Assembly: GCA_035507915.1 (NCBI GenBank)
Contig: DATJNS010000534.1
Coordinates: forward strand, 1 to 13,419
Length of the DNA stretch: 13,419 nucleotides
DNA from: JACQAI01 sp035507915
GTDB taxonomy: Bacteria; Pseudomonadota; Alphaproteobacteria; Elsterales; Elsteraceae
Reading direction: 5' to 3'
Position 1 is the first letter of the stretch. Every line of letters starts with the position of its first letter. Under the pieces are notes generated by a model. It worked only from the letters and a program-made list of their open reading frames with translations, was not told where the DNA came from and did no database searches. Shown here one piece after another: positions 7,628-13,296 of this stretch. The translations under genes and the position numbers were made by a program.

Positions 7628-9139
7628 ATGAGCGATCAACCGTCCGTCTCGCTGCGCGAGCGCTTGAAGGCGCCGCCGGCGCCCGAGATGGTCGAAGCCT
7701 ATTTCCGTCCCAGCACGCGCAAAGGGCTCGAGCATCAGTTCATCCACGAGATGCACATCCATCTCGCCCATGGCCTCATGCTCGCGCGCCAGGGCATCGT
7801 TGCCGACGCCGCCATGCGCCCGATCGTCGCCACGGTGCTCGAGCTGATCGACCGCGGATCCGGCGAGCTGGTGATCGACGACACCGGCGAGGATCTCTAC
7901 TCCTACTTCGAGAAGCATCTGATCGAGCGCTTGGGCGCCGACGTCGGCGGGCGGCTGCACACCGGCCGCAGCCGCAACGACCTGCATACGACGTCGTGGC
8001 GCATGGCGCTGCGCCAGCGCATGCTGGCGGTGCTCGACGGCGTCAACGCGTTGCGCCGCGCCGTGCTCGCGCTCGCGTCGGATCACGCCGAGACCGTGAT
8101 GCCGGGCTACACGCACTCCCAGCACGCCCAGCCGATCACGCTCGGCTACTATCTCTTGACCGTCGGCGCGCTGCTCGAGCGCGACTTTCGCCGCTTGTCG
8201 GCCGCGCTCGCGGAGACCGATCGTTGCCCGCTCGGCGCCGGCGCGCTGACGACGACCGCCTTCCCGATCGACCGCGCCTACACGGCCGATCGGCTCGGCT
8301 TCGCGGGCGTGCTCGAGATCGCCTATGACGGCGTGTCGTGCCGCGACGACGCGCACGAGGCCGCCGCGGCGCTGGCGATCATGGCCACCAACCTGTCGCG
8401 GCTGGCCTTCGATCTGCAGGCCTGGAACACCGCGGAGTACGGGTTCATCGAGCTCGACGACGGCTATTCCGCGGTCAGCAGCATGATGCCGCAGAAGAAG
8501 AATCCAAACTCGCTCGAGCATGCCAAGGCAGTCGCCGGACTGGTCACCGGCGCGCTGATGGCCGCGCTCAGCTGCACCAAGAACACCTCGCTGGCCGACG
8601 TCAGCGACGGCGTCACGGCGATCAACGAGCCGGTGCTGGACGCGGCCGAGCGGTGCCGCGTGCTGCTGCCGCTGCTGACCCGGGTCGTCGAGACCATGGC
8701 AGTGCGCGCGGGCGCCATGCGCCGGGCCGCCGAGACCGGCTTTGGCTCGGCGACCGAGCTGTCCGACATGATCGTGCGCGAAACCGGCCTGTCGTTTCGC
8801 ACCGCGCACAACATCGTGGGCCACGTGGTGCGCGATGCGCTGGCAGCCGGCCGGACCGCGATCGAGATCACGCCGGAGGACATCGACCGGGCGAGCGGCG
8901 CGGTGCTCGGCCGGCCGCTCGGCCTGGCGCCGCAACGGGTGCGCGAAGCGCTCGATCCGGTGCTCAACCTCGCGAGCCGCACGGTTGCGGGCGGACCGGC
9001 GCCCGACAACGTCAGAGCGATGGTGCGCGATCATGAGGCTCGGCGGGACCGCGATTGTGTCGCGGTCGCCGCGGCGCGCGAGCGCGTGGCGCGGGCGATC
9101 GAGCGGCTGGTGGCGGACAGCCGGCGCTATGCCGCCTGA
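7628..9139 (+). CDS. Argininosuccinate-lyase-like member of the aspartase/fumarase superfamily
   Basis: The superfamily catalyses beta-elimination that releases fumarate from an N- or O-substituted succinate. The 503-residue protein has the three conserved regions: T112-G-R-S-R-N-D118, G-Y-T162-H163-S-Q-H-A-Q-P with the base-side His, and the signature S284-S-M-M-P-Q-K-K-N-P293 with the catalytic Ser loop. It is about 40 residues longer than a housekeeping ArgH, mainly by an N-terminal extension (before about residue 30) and a charged C-terminal helix. It reads T-G-R-S-R-N-D where ArgH reads A-R-S-R-N-D. Together with its catabolic neighbours this favours a paralogue acting on another N-succinyl-type compound, as in EDDS lyase, over arginine synthesis. 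It is the first gene of the plus-strand group that ends with the selenoprotein. Confidence 0.8.
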   Translation: MSDQPSVSLRERLKAPPAPEMVEAYFRPSTRKGLEHQFIHEMHIHLAHGLMLARQGIVADAAMRPIVATVLELIDRGSGELVIDDTGEDLYSYFEKHLIERLGADVGGRLHTGRSRNDLHTTSWRMALRQRMLAVLDGVNALRRAVLALASDHAETVMPGYTHSQHAQPITLGYYLLTVGALLERDFRRLSAALAETDRCPLGAGALTTTAFPIDRAYTADRLGFAGVLEIAYDGVSCRDDAHEAAAALAIMATNLSRLAFDLQAWNTAEYGFIELDDGYSAVSSMMPQKKNPNSLEHAKAVAGLVTGALMAALSCTKNTSLADVSDGVTAINEPVLDAAERCRVLLPLLTRVVETMAVRAGAMRRAAETGFGSATELSDMIVRETGLSFRTAHNIVGHVVRDALAAGRTAIEITPEDIDRASGAVLGRPLGLAPQRVREALDPVLNLASRTVAGGPAPDNVRAMVRDHEARRDRDCVAVAAARERVARAIERLVADSRRYAA

Positions 9140-9184
9140 TCGCCCGAGCGAGGTCCCGGCATGACGAGTCGGTAAAGATTGGAC

Positions 9185-9213
9185 TTCGCACCCCGGCGGA
9201 CCCTGGGCTAGAT
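9185..9213 (+). promoter_or_regulatory. Weak candidate sigma-70-type promoter
   Basis: TTCGCA (9185-9190), a 17-bp spacer and CTAGAT (9208-9213) lie in the 97-bp gap before the 113-residue gene; each hexamer matches 4 of 6 consensus bases. The element GCTAGATT also resembles the -10 region described for Caulobacter housekeeping promoters. If real, it would give the small protein, the dioxygenase and the selenoprotein their own transcript. Confidence 0.25.
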
Positions 9214-9236
9214 TTCCGCCGCGTAGGGGGAGAGGA

Positions 9237-9578
9237 ATGGCGACGGTATGGCTTTGCCGCTACGGGGTGCCGGCGACGAGCGGCACCAGATTGGCCGAGC
9301 GGCCGTTTCCCGATTGCGTGAAGCTGCTGCGGCTGCGCAAGGCGCAGCACATGGGCGGCGTCAACGCGACGATCCAGTTCGGCAATCCGGAGGACTCGTT
9401 GGCCGCCGTCCACAAGGGATTTGCCCACGTCGTGGTCCTCGTCAGCGAGGCCGAGGCGCGCAAGTATGTCGGTTGGAACGCCGGCTACTATCCCGTGCCG
9501 GCGTCGCCGAAGGACGTCGCGGCGCGTCTGGGCGTGCCGCTGCCGCGGCCGCCGGCGCCACCGCCGCCGTCGGTGTGA
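9237..9578 (+). CDS. Unrecognised 113-residue protein
   Basis: I do not recognise a family. The start is well supported by GGGGGAG (9226-9232) just before the ATG. The protein has no signal peptide or membrane segment. Two Cys (7 and 27) occur in the N-terminal half, a strand-like A-H-V-V-V-L-V-S block lies near 63-70, then a G-W-N-A-G-Y-Y segment and a Pro-rich tail (residues 100-113, including P-P-A-P-P-P-P). The predicted character is a small cytosolic alpha/beta protein with a disordered end. It lies between the lyase and the dioxygenase, 16 nt before the latter, so it is probably co-transcribed with the dioxygenase and selenoprotein. The codon use looks like that of its neighbours, so it appears to be a real gene rather than a chance frame. 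Confidence 0.7.
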   Translation: MATVWLCRYGVPATSGTRLAERPFPDCVKLLRLRKAQHMGGVNATIQFGNPEDSLAAVHKGFAHVVVLVSEAEARKYVGWNAGYYPVPASPKDVAARLGVPLPRPPAPPPPSV

Positions 9579-9583
9579 CGACC

Positions 9584-9587
9584 GGAG
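9584..9587 (+). promoter_or_regulatory. Ribosome binding site fixing the TauD-family start
   Basis: GGAG lies 7 nt before the ATG at 9595. The frame stays open upstream to about 9421, but that stretch overlaps the 113-residue gene and has no ribosome site. Confidence 0.7.
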
Positions 9588-9594
9588 ATTGATC

Positions 9595-10683
9595 ATGCAC
9601 ACCGCGCTCGACGGGCCCGATGCCTGGCTCGGCACGGACATCGCCCAGTCGCCGGTCTGGGTCCGGGATCTGGCGCCGACGGCGCTGGCCGAGATCGACG
9701 CGGCGCTCCGCGCCGTGCAGGCGCGCGGCCTGCCCTGGCAGTCGATCACGCGCGCCGATTTTCCGCTGCCATCGTTGGACGCGCTGTTCGACGACGTCGC
9801 GCGCGAGCTCGAGCGCGGCTGCGGCATGGTCAAGCTGCGCGGCGTGCCGGTGGCGCGCTACGGCGAGGACGAGCTGCGCCAGATCTATGTCGGGATCGCG
9901 ACCCATGTCGGCCGGCTGCTGTACCAGAACCGGCGCGGCGAGCTGATGCGCGACATCCGCGACGAGGGCGCGGACGTCGGCCGGCGCTACGGCCAGGTCC
10001 AGACGGGGACGGGCGGCGTGTTCCTGTCGTCCTACGCCCGCACCTTGTCGAACGGCGCGCTGCGCTTCCACACCGATCGCTGCGACGTGGTGGCGCTCCT
10101 GTGCGTGCGCCGGTCGCGCGCGGGCGGCGTCAGCAAGCTGGCGAGCTCGGTCGCGGTGCACAACACGATCCTGGCGCGCCGGCCCGACCTGCTCGAGGTG
10201 CTGTTCAAGGACTATCACCGCTCGCGCTTCGGCGAGGAGACCGGCGGCGAGCGCGTGGCCTATGCGTTGCCGCTGTTCGGCGTGCGCGACCGCAAGTTCA
10301 CCAGCCATTACTCGCGCACCTACATCGAGAGCGCGCAGATGATCCCCGGCGTGCCCAAGCTCAGCGCCGAGCAGATCGAGGCGCTCGATCTCCTGGACGC
10401 GGTCGCCGACGAGCTGAGCTTCGGCATGACGCTCGAGCCCGGCGACATCCAGTTCCTCAACAACCACGTGATCTATCACGCCCGCACGCCGTTCGAGGAC
10501 GATGCGGCCGCGGGCCAGAGCCGGCTGCTCTATCGCCTGTGGCTGTGGATGCCGAACAGCCGTCCCTTGCCGGCCGGCCACGAGGTGCTGTGGCGGCGCA
10601 TCGAGCCCGGCGTGCCGCGCGGCGGCATCGGCCAGGAAGCCGCCGCGACAGCGGGCTGGGACGGGCCCACGGCGCACGCCTGA
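9595..10683 (+). CDS. TauD/TfdA-family Fe(II)/2-oxoglutarate-dependent dioxygenase
   Basis: These enzymes couple decarboxylation of 2-oxoglutarate to hydroxylation of a substrate by O2, often releasing a fragment from it. The 362-residue protein has the facial triad H159-x-D161 (R-F-H-T-D) and H295 (Y-H-A-R-T-P-F-E), and the 2-oxoglutarate-binding Arg region R310-L-L-Y-R314, all in the usual order and spacing. It is longer than TauD itself (about 280), with an extra N-terminal domain of roughly 70 residues, as in the gamma-butyrobetaine- and clavaminate-like TauD relatives. The Shine-Dalgarno site at 9584 fixes the start. The selenoprotein gene starts 23 nt after its stop, so the two are almost certainly co-transcribed. 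The substrate is unknown; it must be compatible with the lyase and the GrdB/PrdB-like protein if they form one pathway. Confidence 0.88.
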   Translation: MHTALDGPDAWLGTDIAQSPVWVRDLAPTALAEIDAALRAVQARGLPWQSITRADFPLPSLDALFDDVARELERGCGMVKLRGVPVARYGEDELRQIYVGIATHVGRLLYQNRRGELMRDIRDEGADVGRRYGQVQTGTGGVFLSSYARTLSNGALRFHTDRCDVVALLCVRRSRAGGVSKLASSVAVHNTILARRPDLLEVLFKDYHRSRFGEETGGERVAYALPLFGVRDRKFTSHYSRTYIESAQMIPGVPKLSAEQIEALDLLDAVADELSFGMTLEPGDIQFLNNHVIYHARTPFEDDAAAGQSRLLYRLWLWMPNSRPLPAGHEVLWRRIEPGVPRGGIGQEAAATAGWDGPTAHA

Positions 10684-10695
10684 GGGCGTCGCCGC

Positions 10696-10700
10696 GGAGG
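10696..10700 (+). promoter_or_regulatory. Ribosome binding site of the selenoprotein gene
   Basis: GGAGG lies 6 nt before the ATG at 10707, giving a strong, unambiguous start. No comparable site precedes any start codon in the half of the gene after the TGA. Confidence 0.8.
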
Positions 10701-10706
10701 TTCGCC

Positions 10707-11939
10707 ATGGTGCTGCGTCTCAGCGAGCTCCCCGAAGCCGAGCGCGTGCATCTCGCCGGCATCGCGTGCGAACCGATGGCCGGGCGACCGTGGGTCGCGG
10801 CGGCGCCCTTGGCGCAGCGCCGGATCGCGATCGTCTCGACCGCCGGCCTGCAGATGCGCGGCGATCGCGCGTTCTCCTACGGCGACGGCGACTATCGCGT
10901 GATTCCGGGCGACGCCGACGCCCGGGACGTCGTGATGAGCCACGTGTCGGTCAATTTCGATCGGACCGGGTTCCAGCAGGACCTCAACGTCGTGTTTCCC
11001 ATCGACCGGCTCAAGGAGCTCGCGGCGGCGGGCACGATCGGCTCGGTCGCCGCGTTCCACTATTCCTTCATGGGTGCGATGGATCCCAAGAACGCGGCCG
11101 CCTCGGCGCACGGGCTCGCCGGGCTGCTGCGCAAGGATCGCGTCGATGCCGTGGTGCTCTGCCCGGTCTGACCGGCGTGCACGCGCGCCGTCGGCGCGCT
11201 CGGTCACTATCTGGAAGCGGCCGGCATCGCGACCACCGGCATCAGCCTCGTGCGCGAGCACACGGAGGTGATCCGGCCGCCGCGCGCGCTGTGGGTCACG
11301 TTCGAGCTCGGCCGTCCGTTCGGCGCGCCCGGCGATCCGGCGCTGCAGCGGCGCGTCCTCAGCGCGGCGCTGGCGCTGCTCGAGGCGCCGTCGGGACCCG
11401 TGCTGGCGGACTATCCCGAGACGATTGCCGAGCCGGATCTCACGGGGTGGGCCTGCCCGGTGAATTTCGCGGCCGCGCCGGCGGCGAGCGATGATCGCGC
11501 GAGCATCCTGTTGCGCGAGATCGGCGCGCTGGCGCCGTGGTACGACCGCGCGGCGACGCGATCGGGACGCACGACGGTCGGCGTCAGCGGCCTCGCGATC
11601 CCCGAGGCGGCGCGCTTCCTGGTCGGCCATCTGGACGCTGACGCGCCGCCGGCGGCGCCCGCGGGCGTCGCGCGCGCCGATGCGATCAAGCGCGCCTGCG
11701 AGGATCTCAAGGCGTACTACATCGAGGCTCTGGGCGCGCAGCCGGGCGGCGCCGGCTCGGTCCATCAACAGGCCGAATGGCTATGGGGCGAGACCGCGCT
11801 CGGACGCTTGCTGCTCGACCTCTATCCGATCCTGACGGCCAGCGCGGATCCAGCCGTCCAGTGGGTCGGCATCCGGCTGCTGGTGCCGGCGACGCAGATC
11901 CACCGGGTGACCGGTCCGATCCACCCGCGCTCGCGCTGA
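10707..11939 (+). CDS. Selenoprotein of the GrdB/PrdB family (glycine/betaine/sarcosine/D-proline reductase selenoprotein B-like), TGA at 11169-11171 read as selenocysteine
   Basis: The whole frame is 410 residues with one internal TGA at codon 155. The N-terminal half holds R-R-I-A-I-V-S-T-A-G-L, a V-I-P-G-D block, S-H-V-S-V-N-F-D (78-85), Q-D-L-N-V-V-F-P-I-D-R-L and F-H-Y-S-F-M-G (117-123), features I associate with the GrdB/PrdB (Pfam GRDB) family. The active region is C152-P-V-U155-P-A-C158-T. After the TGA, in the same frame, come G-H-Y-L-E, I-S-L-V-R-E-H-T-E and the P-P-R-A-L-W-V block typical of the family, then a further domain from about residue 260 with A-Y-Y-I-E-A (336-341) and W-L-W-G-E-T (358-363). 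Sec near residue 155 resembles PrdB; the C-terminal domain makes it much longer than PrdB. Such proteins reductively cleave C-N bonds in anaerobes; here the activity is unknown. A nonsense mutation is the alternative, made unlikely by the intact frame, the C-x-x-U-x-x-C context and the hairpin. Confidence 0.88.
11169..11206 (+). promoter_or_regulatory. Candidate bacterial SECIS element with the recoded UGA
   Basis: The RNA from the TGA onward folds as an outer 6-bp stem (TGACCG 11169-11174 with CGGTCA 11201-11206), an asymmetric 8-to-1 internal loop, a perfect 7-bp apical stem (GCGCGCC 11183-11189 with GGCGCGC 11193-11199) and a G-T-C triloop (11190-11192). The loop starts 18 nt after the TGA. 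Bacterial SECIS hairpins bound by SelB lie directly after the UGA and carry a G-U in the apical loop at about this distance, as in E. coli fdhF. The bulged U of the E. coli element is not obviously matched, although a T occurs at 11178 in the internal loop. Confidence 0.75.
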
Positions 11940-11963
11940 ACCGTAACGGCTCGGCTCACCGCG

Positions 11964-11993
11964 CGATCGGCGCGGCGGCAGGCGCGCCGATCG
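11964..11993. terminator. Hairpin between convergent genes, possible bidirectional terminator
   Basis: A perfect 11-bp inverted repeat (CGATCGGCGCG 11964-11974 and 11983-11993) with an 8-nt loop fills most of the 68-bp gap between the selenoprotein stop and the DUF1028 stop. No T run follows on either strand, so termination may be weak or depend on other factors; position and symmetry are the main support. Confidence 0.5.
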
Positions 11994-12007
11994 TCACGGC
12001 TCGCCCC

Positions 12008-12685
12008 TCATGGGTCGCCGGGCACGCCGTAGGACGGCGCCTGGGTCGGGTCGATCGCGCGCGTCAGGTAATCGGCCATCTGCGGCCGGTAGACCTCCCA
12101 GACGCGGCGCAGCTCGGCAATCGGGTCGTCGTGCCAATCGACGCGCAGGTCGCAGATCGGCCAGACCTGACGGTCGACCACGTAGAGGCCGGCCGAGCGC
12201 ACCGGCGACGCCTCGCCGCCGGCCGCCAGGCCCGCCTCGAGCGCGCGCATCAGCCGCTCGGCGAGATGCGCCGACGCGTCGGCCGCGTAGGCCTCGACCA
12301 TCGCGCCGGGCACGCCCGCATCGGCCAGCAGGTTGCCGGCGGCGACGCAGCCGGCGCCCTCGGCAACCGCGTGGCGGCCGAGCGTCTTGGCGCCCGAGTG
12401 GTGCGCGGTGCGGCCGTCCTGGTCGACCACGGTGAGCTGGCGATGCTCGGGATAGGCCCCGCCGTCGATCATGCGGGCAAGCGTCGCGCGCGCGGAGAAT
12501 CCCTGCGCCAGCAGCGCGAGGCCGAGATGGCCGAGCCGCGGATCGGTCACGTTCTGGGTCGCGACCGCGCCGACGCCGGCGCGCGCCCAATTGCCGCAGC
12601 GCGCCGCCACGCACGGGCTCGACGACGTCACGGCGACGCCGAACATGCCCGACGCGGCGCACCGGGCGACCAGCGAGAAGGTCAT
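12008..12685 (-). CDS. DUF1028-family protein (Ntn-hydrolase-like fold)
   Basis: A 225-residue protein that opens with M-T-F-S-L-V-A-R and G-x-F-G-V-A-V-T-S-S-S-P, the family hallmark, followed by the G-A-V-A-T-Q-N segment, a D-x2-G-R-T-A-H-H-S-G strand pair and A-A-G-N-L-L-A-D-A-G-V-P-G-A-M. DUF1028 proteins have a fold like N-terminal-nucleophile hydrolases, and some carry a peptidoglycan-binding extension, which is absent here. The biochemical role is not established; it often sits beside RidA-like and amidase-type genes. It follows the RidA-like gene by 16 nt on the same strand, with GGAGG (12696-12700) 10 nt before the ATG, so the two are one operon. Confidence 0.83.
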   Translation of the reverse strand: MTFSLVARCAASGMFGVAVTSSSPCVAARCGNWARAGVGAVATQNVTDPRLGHLGLALLAQGFSARATLARMIDGGAYPEHRQLTVVDQDGRTAHHSGAKTLGRHAVAEGAGCVAAGNLLADAGVPGAMVEAYAADASAHLAERLMRALEAGLAAGGEASPVRSAGLYVVDRQVWPICDLRVDWHDDPIAELRRVWEVYRPQMADYLTRAIDPTQAPSYGVPGDP

Positions 12686-12701
12686 CGCAGGCGCGCCTCC
12701 G

Positions 12702-13127
12702 TCACGCGGGCAGGGGCACGTCGTCGGGGATCACCGCGTCGATGTCGACCTCCATCAGATATTCGGTGCGCGCGAGGCCGTTGACGATCAGGCCGGTCGA
12801 GACCGGATGCACGCCCTTCAGCCAGCGTCCGATCACCTGGTAGACCGGTTCGCGATAGGCGCGGTCGGTGATGTAGATCGTCACCTTGCAGATGTGCTCG
12901 AGCGCGCTGCCGGCCTCCTCGAGCAGGATCTTGGCGCAGCGCATGGCGTTCTCGGCCTGCGCCGCCGGATCGTTGATGCCGTGGATCTTGCCGTCGAAGT
13001 CCATCGCGGTCTGGCCGCGCAGGAAGACGTGGCGACCGGCGCGCACCGCCATGCTGAGGTCGTTGTCCAGCTTCTGGTCCGGATACATCGCCTTGGTGTT
13101 GAATTTTCTGATTCGCACGTGGGGCAT
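12702..13127 (-). CDS. RidA (YjgF/YER057c/UK114)-like protein lacking the RidA catalytic arginine
   Basis: A 141-residue Rid-superfamily protein. Recognisable parts are V-F-L-R-G-Q-T, A-A-Q-A-E-N-A-M-R, L-E-H-I-C-K-V-T-I-Y-I-T-D (77-88) and the C-terminal E-V-D-I-D-A-V-I-P. True RidA enzymes hydrolyse reactive 2-iminoacids using an Arg in a P-x-R-S motif; here the matching segment is H-P-V-S110-T-G-L-I-V, so that Arg is absent. This places it in another Rid subgroup whose members usually have no iminopropionate deaminase activity, and the name should not be read as that function. The start at 13127 is chosen because GGAG (13136-13139, minus strand) lies 8 nt upstream and the protein begins at the usual family N-terminus. 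The frame stays open further upstream to 13280, but only through a palindromic repeat. Confidence 0.85.
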   Translation of the reverse strand: MPHVRIRKFNTKAMYPDQKLDNDLSMAVRAGRHVFLRGQTAMDFDGKIHGINDPAAQAENAMRCAKILLEEAGSALEHICKVTIYITDRAYREPVYQVIGRWLKGVHPVSTGLIVNGLARTEYLMEVDIDAVIPDDVPLPA

Positions 13128-13135
13128 TTGCGTCA

Positions 13136-13139
13136 CTCC
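13136..13139 (-). promoter_or_regulatory. Ribosome binding site fixing the RidA-like start
   Basis: GGAG on the minus strand is 8 nt before the ATG at 13127; the longer upstream frame has no such site and crosses a repeat. Confidence 0.65.
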
Positions 13140-13147
13140 ATGTTCGC

Positions 13148-13274
13148 CGTCATTGCGAGCGCAGCGAAGCAATCCATGGGCGATCTTGATTGAACCGTCG
13201 CCTGGATTGCTTCGTCGCGGAGCCTGTCCTCGGGCCGCGCTTTGCGCGGACCCGGGGGCTCCTCGCAATGACGC
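13148..13274. repeat. Palindromic intergenic repeat element (REP/MITE-like)
   Basis: About 127 bp bounded by the inverted pair CGTCATTGCGAG (13148-13159) and CTCGCAATGACG (13263-13274). A second inverted pair lies inside, CGAAGCAATCCA (13165-13176) and TGGATTGCTTCG (13203-13214), and there is an inner hairpin CCGCGC-TTT-GCGCGG (13235-13249) whose stem extends past a bulged A. No coding content is apparent. The wording 'cattgcgagc..gcgaagcaatcca' is one I recognise as a dispersed intergenic repeat in alphaproteobacterial genomes. It lies between two minus-strand genes and could act as a terminator or RNA-stability structure. Confidence 0.8.
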
Positions 13275-13296
13275 TGACAAGACGGTTGGCCGTCGT

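Noticed and set aside
7457..9034. Long minus-strand open frame opposite the lyase
   Set aside because: A shadow of a well-supported superfamily gene, with no ribosome site and low-complexity composition.
7628..9139. Naming the lyase gene argH
   Set aside because: Motif differences, extra length and catabolic context make the housekeeping role doubtful.
9179..9213. Promoter using TTGGAC (9179-9184) as the -35 box
   Set aside because: The spacer to CTAGAT would be 23 bp, too long for a sigma-70-type promoter; a weaker pair with a 17-bp spacer is listed instead.
9442..10677. Long minus-strand open frame opposite the TauD-family gene
   Set aside because: Same shadow pattern; the plus strand has all dioxygenase ligands.
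11169..11171. TGA as a true stop or nonsense mutation making a pseudogene
   Set aside because: The frame stays open and family-like for 255 residues with no second lesion, the local motif is C-x-x-U-x-x-C, and a SECIS-like hairpin starts at the TGA.
11250..11939. Separate downstream gene starting at GTG 11250
   Set aside because: No ribosome site, the start lies inside a conserved-looking R-E-H-T-E block, and the frame joins smoothly with the upstream part.
13148..13274. Insertion sequence or CRISPR repeat
   Set aside because: No transposase, no flanking target duplication seen, and only inverted pairs with no regularly spaced direct repeats.
13128..13280. N-terminal extension of the RidA-like protein
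   Set aside because: It is encoded by the palindromic repeat, and the ribosome site at 13136-13139 supports the ATG at 13127.
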